A stretch of DNA of 44,837 nt, taken from contig CAKZSH010000086.1 in the NCBI GenBank assembly GCA_937918905.1, positions 1-44,837 on the forward strand, written 5' to 3'. Positions 15,190-23,984 of the stretch are shown one piece after another (the stretch's first letter is position 1; each line of letters begins with the position of its first letter). The notes under the pieces were generated by a model. The model was not told where the DNA came from and did not search any database. It saw only the letters and a program-made list of their open reading frames with translations. A program made the position numbers and the translations under genes. Origin of the DNA: an uncultured Saprospiraceae bacterium (GTDB lineage Bacteria; Bacteroidota; Bacteroidia; Chitinophagales; Saprospiraceae).

Positions 15190-16209
15190 ATGAATCACAA
15201 ATTATATATACAAGATGTAACGCTTCGAGATGGAATGCATCCTATCCAACATCAATACACCAAACAACAAATTAAAGACATCGCCATTGCCTTGGACAAA
15301 GCTGGAGTTGATGCGATTGAAGTTTCACACGGTGATGGCTTAACTGGTGGAAGTTTTAATTATGGATTTGGAGCACATACGGATTGGGATTGGATTGAAG
15401 GAATTGCTGAACATTTAACTCACGCCAAACTCACCACACTTTTGATTCCAGGAATCGGTACCATTGAAGATTTAAAAAGAGCAAGAGATTTGGGAGTGGA
15501 ATCGGTAAGAGTTGCTACCCACTCTACTGAGGCAGATATTTCTGCACAACATATTGAAGCAGCCCGAAATATGGGGATGGATGTCGCTGGATTTTTAATG
15601 ATGGCACATATGAATGATGCCAAAGGACTGGCAGAACAAGCGAAGCTCATGGAAAATTACGGAGCAGTATGTGTCTATGTTACGGATTCCGCAGGAGCAT
15701 TGTTAATGGATGGTGTAAAAGACCGCATCAAAGCATTCAAAAACGCATTAAAACCTGAAACAGAAATCGGTATCCATTGTCATCACAACCTTTCCTTGGG
15801 TGTTGCAAATACCATTGTTGCAATGGAAGAAGGGGCAACTCGCTTGGATGCTTCCTTAGCGGGTATGGGCGCAGGGGCTGGTAATTGTCCTTTGGAAGTT
15901 TTGATCGCTTACTTAAATAAAATGGGTGCTGAACACAATTCTGATTTATTTCAATTGATGGATATTGCAGATGATGTGATCAGACCTTTACAAACTCGTC
16001 CTGTCCAAGTAGATAGAGAAACGCTTTCATTAGGCTATGCAGGTGTGTATTCTAGTTTTTTACTTCATTCGGAAAGAGCAGCTAAAAAGTACGGTTTAGA
16101 TACTCGTACAATTCTTAATGAATTGGGTAAAAGAAAAATGGTAGGAGGACAAGAAGATATGATTATTGATGTTGCTTTGGATTTGGTAAATCAAAAAAAA
16201 CTGCTTTAA
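15190..16209 (+). CDS. 4-hydroxy-2-oxovalerate aldolase
   Basis: The 339-residue DRE-TIM metallolyase-family enzyme splits 4-hydroxy-2-oxovalerate into pyruvate and acetaldehyde. [17 protein letters not shown] at the N-terminus holds the Arg-Asp catalytic/metal pair and the His. [14 protein letters not shown] holds the His-x-His metal ligands. Length and motifs match DmpG/MhpE. It completes the conversion of the aromatic ring carbon to central metabolites together with the dehydrogenase at 13477. It is the last gene of the cluster; the 397 bp after it hold no clear terminator. Confidence 0.95.
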   Translation: MNHKLYIQDVTLRDGMHPIQHQYTKQQIKDIAIALDKAGVDAIEVSHGDGLTGGSFNYGFGAHTDWDWIEGIAEHLTHAKLTTLLIPGIGTIEDLKRARDLGVESVRVATHSTEADISAQHIEAARNMGMDVAGFLMMAHMNDAKGLAEQAKLMENYGAVCVYVTDSAGALLMDGVKDRIKAFKNALKPETEIGIHCHHNLSLGVANTIVAMEEGATRLDASLAGMGAGAGNCPLEVLIAYLNKMGAEHNSDLFQLMDIADDVIRPLQTRPVQVDRETLSLGYAGVYSSFLLHSERAAKKYGLDTRTILNELGKRKMVGGQEDMIIDVALDLVNQKKLL

Positions 16210-16606
16210 AAAATAACAAGTACAAACTGTCATTTTAAAAATCAACCCAATCCCAAATTATTCACTTTTCAAAAAGGTAAATTACTTCTAACGGTGAAAA
16301 GGTAAAAAAGGAAATATTAGCTGGTAAACAAAAAGTTATGAGTGGTAAATCATTGACTCATATTTTTCTAAAAATCAGTTCTTGCAAGTTTTTAATAAAA
16401 AAATTTCATACATTTTATTTAAGGGACTAGGAAATAAATAATCTAGTTTAGAAAATATATTGAGTATTGAACGCTGAGTCGCTGAGACACGGAGTTGGTC
16501 GAATAACTTATTGAGGTCGCGGAGGATTTTTATTAAAATAAAAATGAGCTGAGATGCAGAGATTTACTACACAGAATTTTTCAATTTATTTTTAGCAAAA
16601 CTATCC
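16210..16606. other. Gene-free spacer with a decayed repeat and a short palindromic motif
   Basis: No credible ORF is present. 16347-16372 can form a small stem (ATGAGT with ACTCAT). 16419-16446 contains AAGGGACTAGGAAATAAATA followed by ATCTAG, a short palindrome whose loop recurs at 44696-44725. 16470-16562 contains GCTGAGTCGCTGAGACACGG and GAGCTGAGATGCAGAG, which look like a degraded relative of the CACAGAGG/CACGGAG hairpin family. No clear galK promoter could be picked. Confidence 0.6.
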
Positions 16607-17722
16607 ATGGAACAAAAAATAATTACCGCTCAATCTCCTGGTCGTATCAACATCATCGGAGAGCATACTGATTATAATGATGGCTTTGTATTGCCTGCTG
16701 CGATTGATAAAAAATCCGTTTTCAGGATATCGAAAAATGGGTCAAAACAAACCGTAAATATTACCTCTAAAAACATGGGGAATACTTTTTCATTTGACCT
16801 TGATGATTTTCAACCAATCAAAACTGGTTGGGAAAATTACGTAATGGGAGTCGTCTATGAGTTGCAAAAACTAGGTGCTCAGCTAGAAGGATTCGATGGA
16901 GAATTTGTTGGTGATGTACCCATTGGTGGAGGGATGAGTTCTTCGGCAGCTTTGGAATGCAGTTTAGCTTATGGGTTGAATAAACTATTTAATTTGGGTT
17001 TGGAAAAATGGCAAATGATAAAGGCTTGTCAAATGGCAGAGCATAATTTTGTAGGTATCAAGTGCGGTATCATGGATCAATTTGCAAGTGTGATGGGTAA
17101 AAAAAATCATGTGATGTTGTTGGATTGTCGGAGTTTAGAATTTAAATATTTTCCTTTTGACTTGGGGGATTATCAGTTGTTGTTATTGAATACAAATGTT
17201 TCTCATGCGCTTGCTTCGTCAGAATATAACACACGACACTCGGAATGTGAAGCGGGCGTAAAGATTCTAAAAAAACATTTTCCCAAAATAAAAAACCTTC
17301 GAGATGTATCTCCTCAAATGCTTAAACAATGTATTTCCGAAATGACTGAAAATATTTCAAAAAGATGTCAACATATTGTTGGAGAAAATAAAAGAGTCCT
17401 AGATGCTACCGATGCTTTAGTCAAAAATGATTTTCCCCAACTCGGAAAACTGATGTATGAATCTCATTTTAGTCTGCAAAATGACTATGAGGTGAGCTGC
17501 CCTGAATTAGATTTTTTAGTAGAATTGACTTTGGATAAAAATTATGTTTTGGGTAGCCGCATGATGGGTGGAGGATTTGGTGGATGTACAATTAATGTTA
17601 TTAAAAAAAATCAAGCTCAATATTTTATAACTATCGCAAGTGAGTATTTTAAGAAAAAATTTAATATTGAATTGACCCCGTATTTTGTCTCAATAGAAGA
17701 TGGCGCCGAGGTAAGTAATTAA
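16607..17722 (+). CDS. galK: Galactokinase
   Basis: This 371-residue GHMP kinase phosphorylates galactose at C1 with ATP. The galactokinase signature GRINIIGEHTDYNDGFVLP is near the N-terminus. The ATP-binding GHMP loop is PIGGGMSSSAALE, and the C-terminal motif is MMGGGFGGCTIN. All landmarks and the length are normal. No galactose epimerase, uridylyltransferase or transporter gene is adjacent, so it stands alone between the aromatic cluster and the uronate locus, which converges on it from the other strand. Confidence 0.95.
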   Translation: MEQKIITAQSPGRINIIGEHTDYNDGFVLPAAIDKKSVFRISKNGSKQTVNITSKNMGNTFSFDLDDFQPIKTGWENYVMGVVYELQKLGAQLEGFDGEFVGDVPIGGGMSSSAALECSLAYGLNKLFNLGLEKWQMIKACQMAEHNFVGIKCGIMDQFASVMGKKNHVMLLDCRSLEFKYFPFDLGDYQLLLLNTNVSHALASSEYNTRHSECEAGVKILKKHFPKIKNLRDVSPQMLKQCISEMTENISKRCQHIVGENKRVLDATDALVKNDFPQLGKLMYESHFSLQNDYEVSCPELDFLVELTLDKNYVLGSRMMGGGFGGCTINVIKKNQAQYFITIASEYFKKKFNIELTPYFVSIEDGAEVSN

Positions 17723-17742
17723 GTTCTTGTCCATAATTAGTT

Positions 17743-17941
17743 ATAAGTTATTTCGAAATTATTTTTTCCTCCTCTGAGGCAAAAAAAATAACTTCAAAAT
17801 AACTTATGAATAAATGTGAGCAATTAATTAAAAAGGGTTGCTTTTTTCTAATTGAAAAGCAAAAAATATAACAATAAAAGACATTTTAAACTTTCAAATA
17901 AGCTCACCTTTCTCAAAATTAATAAGGTTGAGAGGTAAGCT
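17743..17941. terminator. Convergent junction with three stem-loops
   Basis: Three stems follow galK and face the end of kduI. 17743-17807 is a long AT-rich stem, ATAAGTTATTT...AAAATAACTTAT, capped by CCTCCTCTGAGG. 17838-17862 pairs TTGCTTTT with AAAAGCAA and is followed on the minus strand by a T run. 17901-17941 pairs AGCTCACCTTTCTCAA with TTGAGAGGTAAGCT and lies 13 bp past the kduI stop. Together they probably end transcription from both sides. Confidence 0.65.
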
Positions 17942-17953
17942 CAATAAAATAAA

Positions 17954-18784
17954 TTATCTTATATTCTTCAATTCAATAAAATCCATATCCGAAAAATCTT
18001 GATTCTCTCCAGCCATTGCCCAAATAAATGAGTAACTAGCAGTTCCTGAACCTGCATGAATGGACCAAGGTGGTGAAATGATTGCTTGATTATTTTGCAC
18101 CCATAAATGTCGAGTCTCTTGAGGCTGTCCCATGAAGTGCATCACTCCTTGATTTTTAGGAACATCAAAATAACAATAAACTTCACTTCTACGGTCATGG
18201 GTATGTGCAGGCATCGTATTCCATACACTTCCTTCCATTAATACAGTCAATCCCATCACTACTTGGCAACTTTTAATTCCCTCGCCATGTATATATTTAT
18301 AAATCGTTCGATGATTGGAAGTTTCACTTGAACCTAATGTAAAAGGTTGAGCTTTTTCTTTTGTAAATAATGTGTTAGGATAATCTTTGTGTGCAGGTGC
18401 TGAAAATAAGAAAAATTGAGCAGGCTTTGTTTTTGAGTTGGATTTAAAACTTACCTTCTTTGTTCCTCTTCCCAAATACAAACAACTTAACTTTTCCATG
18501 GAATAGGATTTCCTGTCGGCAGTAATGCTTCCTTTTCCTCCTATATTGATAATTCCTATTTCTCTTCTTTCTAAGAAAAATTTACTTTTCAATGCATCAT
18601 AGTTAGATAAGTTTATCGCTTTAGTAGTGGGAATAATTCCCCCCATCACCATCCTATCATAATGACTGTAAACAAAATTTGCTTTACCTTTTGCAAATAA
18701 ATTTTCTGCTAAAAAGTTACTACGTAATTCAGTAGTATTCATTCTTTCAACTTCTCTTGGAGAAGATTCATATCGTTGTTCCAT
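17954..18784 (-). CDS. kduI: 5-dehydro-4-deoxy-D-glucuronate isomerase
   Basis: The 276-residue cupin-fold enzyme isomerises 4-deoxy-L-threo-5-hexosulose uronate, the product released from unsaturated uronides, to 2,5-diketo-3-deoxygluconate. The zinc-site residues appear in MPAHTHDRRSEVYCYFD and IHAGSGT. The N-terminal pattern YESSPREVERMNTTELR is typical of KduI. It is the last gene of the uronate locus, 73 bp after kduD, and supplies the first cytoplasmic step after GH88 cleavage. Confidence 0.96.
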   Translation of the reverse strand: MEQRYESSPREVERMNTTELRSNFLAENLFAKGKANFVYSHYDRMVMGGIIPTTKAINLSNYDALKSKFFLERREIGIINIGGKGSITADRKSYSMEKLSCLYLGRGTKKVSFKSNSKTKPAQFFLFSAPAHKDYPNTLFTKEKAQPFTLGSSETSNHRTIYKYIHGEGIKSCQVVMGLTVLMEGSVWNTMPAHTHDRRSEVYCYFDVPKNQGVMHFMGQPQETRHLWVQNNQAIISPPWSIHAGSGTASYSFIWAMAGENQDFSDMDFIELKNIR

Positions 18785-18857
18785 GTTTTTTATTTAAAAT
18801 GTAAAAATATTGTTATAAAAAATCATTAGTTTTCACATTGTCATACTTTTTTATACG

Positions 18858-19631
18858 TTACCTACCCATCCATCCACCATCTACAACTAATATCTCACCA
18901 CTCACATAATTAGCTGCATCAGAAGCAAGGAATACCGCAGGGCCTTTAAAATCATTCGGTTGCCCCCATCGGTCACTTGGGATTCTTGCAAGAATCGCTT
19001 GATTACGGTCAGGGTTTTCTTGAAGGGCTTTGGTATTGTCCGTAGCAATGTAACCTGGTGCAATTGCATTTACACATACGCCTTTCCCAGCCCACTCATT
19101 GGACAAAGCTTTTACCAAACTTCCAATTGCTCCTTTACTAGCTGCGTATCCGGGAACGGTGATTCCACCTTGAAAAGTCAATAGAGAAGCTGTAAAAATT
19201 ATTTTACCTTTTCCTTTTTGTAACATTGCTTTTCCGATTTCTCTTGCTAGTACGAACTGAGCATTCAGATTGACTTCAATAACTCTGTCCCAGTATTCAT
19301 CTGAATGTTCAGCAGCTGGAGCTCTTAAAATTGTTCCTGCATTATTGACTAAAATATCAATATCGGGTGTACCATCTGATTTCATTTTTTCTAAAAAATC
19401 ATATATTGATTTTCGGTTGGAAAAATCAGCTTGGTAGGCTTTGAATTTTCGACCAAGTGCAGTTACCTCTTTCTCCGTTTCGCTACCTTGAAGTTTTATT
19501 GTGGCAGATACGCCAATGATATTTGCACCAGCCTCTGCCAATCCAAGCGCAATTCCTTTCCCGATTCCTCGATTGCAACCTGTAACCAATGCCGTTTTTC
19601 CAGTTAAATTAAATGCTTTTAAAATACTCAT
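18858..19631 (-). CDS. kduD: 2-dehydro-3-deoxy-D-gluconate 5-dehydrogenase
   Basis: The 257-residue short-chain dehydrogenase has the cofactor loop TGCNRGIGKGIALGLAEAGA. The catalytic Ser lies in FTASLLTFQGG, and Tyr and Lys in YAASKGA. Placement directly before kduI, and close similarity to the KduD pattern (IAPGYIATDNT...), support interconversion of 2,5-diketo-3-deoxygluconate and 2-keto-3-deoxygluconate. SDR specificity cannot be proved from motifs alone, but the pairing is strong evidence. Confidence 0.9.
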   Translation of the reverse strand: MSILKAFNLTGKTALVTGCNRGIGKGIALGLAEAGANIIGVSATIKLQGSETEKEVTALGRKFKAYQADFSNRKSIYDFLEKMKSDGTPDIDILVNNAGTILRAPAAEHSDEYWDRVIEVNLNAQFVLAREIGKAMLQKGKGKIIFTASLLTFQGGITVPGYAASKGAIGSLVKALSNEWAGKGVCVNAIAPGYIATDNTKALQENPDRNQAILARIPSDRWGQPNDFKGPAVFLASDAANYVSGEILVVDGGWMGR

Positions 19632-19699
19632 GCTTATTTTTTTTATTTTGAATAATGGTTAAGAGCATGTCTAAATTTTTTCCTATAGTAACTTGCAAA

Positions 19700-21004
19700 T
19701 TACAACCCAAACAAATTAGGCAACCACATAGATATTCCTTCAAAAAATGTAATTAGAAAAAGTACAAATACCATGGCTGCTAAAAATGGAAGTAAGGGTT
19801 TAATAACTTTTGTAACTGAAATTTTTGCTACGCCTGCACCTACAAAAAGTATAGTTCCTACAGGTGGAGTACACAACCCAATACACAAATTCAACACCAT
19901 GACAATTCCAAAATGAACAGGATTCATTCCTAATTCCGTTACTACAGGTAAAAATATTGGGGTAAAAATCAATATCGCTGGAGTCATATCCATGAATGTC
20001 CCGACAACTAATAATGTGATATTAATTAAAAGAAAAATCAAAAATGGATTGCTCACCGTCTCTAATAAAAACCCTGTCATTAGTTGCGGAATACTCTCAA
20101 AAGAAAACAACCATGACATCGCCATAGATGTACAAATTAAAAACATTACAATGGCAGTTGTCTTAGCACTATTCAGTAAAATACTAGGAAGGTCTTTGGT
20201 CGTAATAGTTCGATAACTAAACCCTAAAATTAATGCATACAATACTGCTACAGCAGCAGCTTCCGTGGCTGTAAAAATCCCCTTGACAATTCCTCCTACA
20301 ATGATGACCAACATCAATAGACTAAAAAACGCTTTTCGAAAATCGGTCCACACTTGACTCAATTGTACTTGTTCACCTCTTTTAAATTTTCGTTTTCGAG
20401 ATATTACCGCTGCCACTATCATCAATGCCAAGCCTACTAAAATCCCTGGTAGATACCCTGCCACAAATAATGCAGCAACAGATGCAGCACCACCACTTGC
20501 CAATGCATACACAATCAAAACATTACTCGGAGGAATCAATAAACCTGTTGTCGATGAAGTAATATTTATGGCGGCACTAAATGGTCGGGGAAATCCTTCG
20601 TCTTCCATTCTTTCCGTCATCACACTCCCGATTGCAGAAGCAGCAGCTACGGCAGAACCAGAAATTGCTCCGAACAACATTGCTGCTAAAATATTGACAT
20701 ACCCTAATCCGCCCGGCAAACTCCCCACCATAGATTTCGCAAAATTTATCAATCGATTGGCTATGCCTCCCCGATTCATTAGCTCTCCTGCCAAGACAAA
20801 AAATGGAATCGCTAACAAAGCAAAACTATCTATTCCAGTTGTCATTCTTTGTGCAACGGTGGTAATACCGGGCATGGCTGCAATGTTCAGTAATATGGTC
20901 AAAGTAGTTGAAATCCCAATACTATATGCAACTGGAACGCCATATGCCAACATGGCAAAAAAGCTGATAAATAAAAGTAGGATACTAATTAATTCTATAG
21001 ACAT
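19700..21004 (-). CDS. TRAP transporter large membrane subunit (DctM type)
   Basis: The 434-residue, highly hydrophobic protein is the transport channel of a tripartite ATP-independent transporter, with about 12 predicted membrane segments. Typical family stretches include VPFFVLAGELMNRGG-like IPFFVLAGELMNRGGIANRL, GAISGSAVAAASAIGSVM and GLCTPPVGTILFVG. Together with the small subunit and binding protein encoded upstream, it probably imports hexuronates or unsaturated uronate products using the ion gradient. Its start lies just after an AAAAC-rich simple repeat. Confidence 0.95.
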   Translation of the reverse strand: MSIELISILLLFISFFAMLAYGVPVAYSIGISTTLTILLNIAAMPGITTVAQRMTTGIDSFALLAIPFFVLAGELMNRGGIANRLINFAKSMVGSLPGGLGYVNILAAMLFGAISGSAVAAASAIGSVMTERMEDEGFPRPFSAAINITSSTTGLLIPPSNVLIVYALASGGAASVAALFVAGYLPGILVGLALMIVAAVISRKRKFKRGEQVQLSQVWTDFRKAFFSLLMLVIIVGGIVKGIFTATEAAAVAVLYALILGFSYRTITTKDLPSILLNSAKTTAIVMFLICTSMAMSWLFSFESIPQLMTGFLLETVSNPFLIFLLINITLLVVGTFMDMTPAILIFTPIFLPVVTELGMNPVHFGIVMVLNLCIGLCTPPVGTILFVGAGVAKISVTKVIKPLLPFLAAMVFVLFLITFFEGISMWLPNLFGL

Positions 21005-21015
21005 GTATGTTGATT

Positions 21016-21067
21016 TTCTTTTGTTTTCTTTTGTTTTATTTTGTTTTGTTTTGTTTTGTTTTGTTTT
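21016..21067 (-). repeat. AAAAC pentanucleotide simple repeat upstream of the TRAP large-subunit gene
   Basis: The + strand reads as successive TTTTG units, about six regular and then degenerate with TTTTC and TTTTA. On the coding strand this is an AAAAC tract ending about 12 bp before the ATG at 21004. It lies in the ribosome-binding region, so length changes could alter translation. Phase variation is only a possibility. Confidence 0.8.
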
Positions 21068-21084
21068 TCAATTCCCAACACGCT

Positions 21085-21561
21085 CTAAGTGTGTTTATTG
21101 TTATACATTTGAATATTGTAAACAGAATAAAACATTATCAATAGACCACTTATCGGAACAATAGCATAAATATATCCCAAAGACACATGCATCGCTGGAG
21201 AGACTTGCCCCAAGTATAGCGTCGTATAAACTAAATTCCCACCACCAATTACCATGACGACCAAAGCAAAAACAAACATCAACATTTCAATAATTTGCAT
21301 TCGCTTTTTTAATTTATCTGGACTTAGTTTTTGAAGTAAAAAATCCATGGACAAATGTTCTCGTTTACCATTCAAGTATGCTGCGCCCAATATGGACAAC
21401 CAAATTAATGCGAATCTTGCGAACTCCTCCGTGAAAGAAAATGATTGTTTCAATACATACCTCCCAAAGACTTGCCACAACACATCCAATACTAGTAGTG
21501 CAAAAATTGCAACTAATACTATCTCAACAATTCGGTTAATTCCGTGATATATTTTTTCCAT
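21085..21561 (-). CDS. TRAP transporter small membrane subunit (DctQ type)
   Basis: The 158-residue protein has four predicted membrane helices (about 12-30, 45-65, 88-108, 128-148). It carries the DctQ pattern WQVFGRYVLKQSFSFTEEFARFALIW and NGKREHLSMDFL. It pairs with the large subunit encoded 80 bp downstream and the binding protein encoded 30 bp upstream. The leader holds ATATTGTTATAAAAAA, which recurs upstream of kduI. Confidence 0.92.
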   Translation of the reverse strand: MEKIYHGINRIVEIVLVAIFALLVLDVLWQVFGRYVLKQSFSFTEEFARFALIWLSILGAAYLNGKREHLSMDFLLQKLSPDKLKKRMQIIEMLMFVFALVVMVIGGGNLVYTTLYLGQVSPAMHVSLGYIYAIVPISGLLIMFYSVYNIQMYNNKHT

Positions 21562-21591
21562 AAAAAAATGTATGAATATTGTTATAAAAAA

Positions 21592-22566
21592 CTATTGTGC
21601 TTTTATCTCATCAACAATTTTTTTCATTTTAGGGTCTTTGATAAATTCTTCTAAAACTAATTTTGATTTCTCTGCAAATAATGATTTCTCAGGTTTGAAA
21701 ATTTCAACATTCGCCGCTTTTAAAGTGACCATACATTCTTCCACATTTTTTTTCCAAAAACCTTGCTGTGCTTTTGAAGAAATTTGAGCAGAAGTCTTTA
21801 ACCATTTTTGCTCCTCACCTGAAAGTGATTCCCAATATTTCGTACCTATCACTAGAACATCAGGAATAGAACTGTGCTCATCCAAAGTATAAAATTTACA
21901 TACTTCGTAATGCCGTGAAGTCACGAAAGAAGGAGGATTGTTTTCAGCACCATCCACGACTCCTTGTTGGAGGGCAGTATAGAGTTCACCGTAAGCCATT
22001 GGTGTAGCTGAACCTCCCATTTGATTGACCATATCAACTGACATTTGATGGTTCATTACCCGTATTTTTAATCCATCTAAATCTTCTGGAGTTTTAATTA
22101 ATTTGTCTTTAGTATAAAAACTTCGACTACCTGCATCATAAAAACAAAGTCCACGCAATAAATATTCATCTCCAGAAGCCAAAAGATTTTCGCCAGTTTT
22201 ACTTTCCAATACTTCAAACAAATGTGCTTTGTCTCGGAACAAATACGGAACGCCCATTACTTTGTATTCGGGTGCAAAATTTGCCATGGCTGCGGCACTT
22301 ACTTTGGTCATGGCGATGCTTCCAATTTGCAATAATTCTAAGACTTCTCGTTCTGTCCCAAGTTGTCCATCTGGAAATATTTTGACCGATAATTTTCCAT
22401 TTGATTGTTTTTCTACTTCCTTAGAAAAAACCTCCATTCCTTGATGTACAGGATGCGAAGTGGGCAAGGTGTGCGCTAAGTAAACTACTTTTTTGTTACT
22501 CAACTCACCACATGAACTTAACAGCCCACATAGCAAAAACATAAAAATGTAAATGTATTGTTTCAT
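21592..22566 (-). CDS. TRAP transporter substrate-binding lipoprotein (DctP type)
   Basis: This 324-residue solute-binding protein begins with a lipoprotein signal (FLLCGLLSSCGE). It then shows the DctP pattern: VYLAHTLPTSHPVHQGM, SVKIFPDGQLGTEREVLE, and KIRVMNHQMSVDMVNQMGGSATPMAYGELYTALQQG split over the middle. The conserved Arg in IRVM normally binds the substrate carboxylate, consistent with a uronate ligand. It starts 4 bp after the uxaC stop, so the transporter genes are cotranscribed with the glucuronate genes. Substrate is inferred from context. Confidence 0.93.
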   Translation of the reverse strand: MKQYIYIFMFLLCGLLSSCGELSNKKVVYLAHTLPTSHPVHQGMEVFSKEVEKQSNGKLSVKIFPDGQLGTEREVLELLQIGSIAMTKVSAAAMANFAPEYKVMGVPYLFRDKAHLFEVLESKTGENLLASGDEYLLRGLCFYDAGSRSFYTKDKLIKTPEDLDGLKIRVMNHQMSVDMVNQMGGSATPMAYGELYTALQQGVVDGAENNPPSFVTSRHYEVCKFYTLDEHSSIPDVLVIGTKYWESLSGEEQKWLKTSAQISSKAQQGFWKKNVEECMVTLKAANVEIFKPEKSLFAEKSKLVLEEFIKDPKMKKIVDEIKAQ

Positions 22567-22570
22567 TTTT

Positions 22571-23977
22571 CTAAAAATTAAAATATCGTTTTGCGTTCCT
22601 GTAACAAATATTCTCTACCATCTCCCCTAACCAATTCATATCATTTGGCAACTCACCGTTAACCACATCTTGACCAATTAAATTGCAAAGTATTCGCCGA
22701 AAATATTCATGCCTAGGAAAGGATAAAAAACTTCGACTATCTGTCAACATTCCAATAAAGCGACTCAACAAACCCAAATTCGATAACGCATTTATTTGTT
22801 TTTCCATACCATCTTTTTGGTCTAAAAACCACCATGCTGAACCCCATTGGATTTTTCCAGGTGTGATGCCATCATTGAAATTTCCAGCCATCGTTGCAAA
22901 TACTTCATTGTCTCTAGGATTCAAATTATAAAGAATAGTTTTGGCTAATTTTCCTTTTTTGTCTAGGTGATTGAGAAAAGTAGAGAGGCCTTCTGCTTGT
23001 TCAAAATCACCAATGCTATCGCAACCAACATCTGCACCAATGCTATTCATCAATCGCTGGTTATTGTTCCTAATTGCTCCAAGATGAAACTGCATCGTCC
23101 AATTTTTTTCAAAATAAATTTCACTTAATTGATACAGCACCGCCATCTGAAACATCGCAGCTTCTTCATTAGAAATAGCATCCTTATTTTTTGCTTTTTG
23201 CAAAATGCCATCTAAATTTTGTTGCTCCATTTTAATGGAATACAATCTCGACAAACCATGGTCTGCTAACTGGCAACCTAGCGATTCAAAAAAATCAATT
23301 CTTTCACTTAATGCACCTATTAAACTTTCAAATGAGTTGATTTTGTAATTCCCAATAGCTTCCAACTTTTCCAAATAAATTAGAAAATCAGAATGATTGA
23401 CTATGACTAATTTATCAGGTCGAAAAGTCGGAAGCATTTTGAGTTCTTGAAGTCCTTGTTTTGCTTTTTGATGAAATTCTAAAGTATCTGTTGGGTGGTC
23501 AGTCGTACAAACCACTTCTACTTTCATTTTTTTCAACAACCCTCTTGACGAAAATTCAGGTTTTTGTAACAATTCATTTACATTATTAAAAATAGCATTA
23601 CCCGACTTAGCATCAAGTAAATCATCAATCTCAAAATATCGCTGTAATTCCAAGTGCGTCCAATGATATAATGGATTGCGCATAGTATAAGGAACTGTTT
23701 CCGACCATTTCAAAAACTTCTCTTCGTCTGTTGCATTTCCTGTAATATATTTCTCCGCAACACCATTCGCACGCATCGCACGCCATTTGTAATGGTCATC
23801 TTTTAGCCAAACCTCTGTGAGCGAATTGTAACTTTTGTTATTAGCAATTTCATCAGGAGGTAAATGATTATGATAATCTATGATAGGCATATCCTTAGCA
23901 TGATTATGATAGAGGTATTCCGCAACTTTATTTTGCAGCAAAAAACTTTCTCCTAAAAAGTGATAATTATTTGTCAT
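22571..23977 (-). CDS. uxaC: Glucuronate (uronate) isomerase
   Basis: The 468-residue amidohydrolase-fold enzyme converts D-glucuronate to D-fructuronate (and galacturonate to tagaturonate). IIDYHNHLPPDEIA carries the His-x-His metal site. RAMRANGV, LYHWTHLELQRYF, and CTTDHPTD with DSRSFLSFPRHEYFRR are all family landmarks. Length is normal. It is followed closely by the TRAP genes and preceded by uxuA (7-bp gap). Confidence 0.96.
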   Translation of the reverse strand: MTNNYHFLGESFLLQNKVAEYLYHNHAKDMPIIDYHNHLPPDEIANNKSYNSLTEVWLKDDHYKWRAMRANGVAEKYITGNATDEEKFLKWSETVPYTMRNPLYHWTHLELQRYFEIDDLLDAKSGNAIFNNVNELLQKPEFSSRGLLKKMKVEVVCTTDHPTDTLEFHQKAKQGLQELKMLPTFRPDKLVIVNHSDFLIYLEKLEAIGNYKINSFESLIGALSERIDFFESLGCQLADHGLSRLYSIKMEQQNLDGILQKAKNKDAISNEEAAMFQMAVLYQLSEIYFEKNWTMQFHLGAIRNNNQRLMNSIGADVGCDSIGDFEQAEGLSTFLNHLDKKGKLAKTILYNLNPRDNEVFATMAGNFNDGITPGKIQWGSAWWFLDQKDGMEKQINALSNLGLLSRFIGMLTDSRSFLSFPRHEYFRRILCNLIGQDVVNGELPNDMNWLGEMVENICYRNAKRYFNF

Positions 23978-23984
23978 TCGTTTA

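Noticed and set aside
20568..21164. A 198-residue + strand ORF
   Set aside because: It is antisense to the TRAP permease genes, and its FVLFCFVLFCFV stretch is just the TTTTG simple repeat translated.
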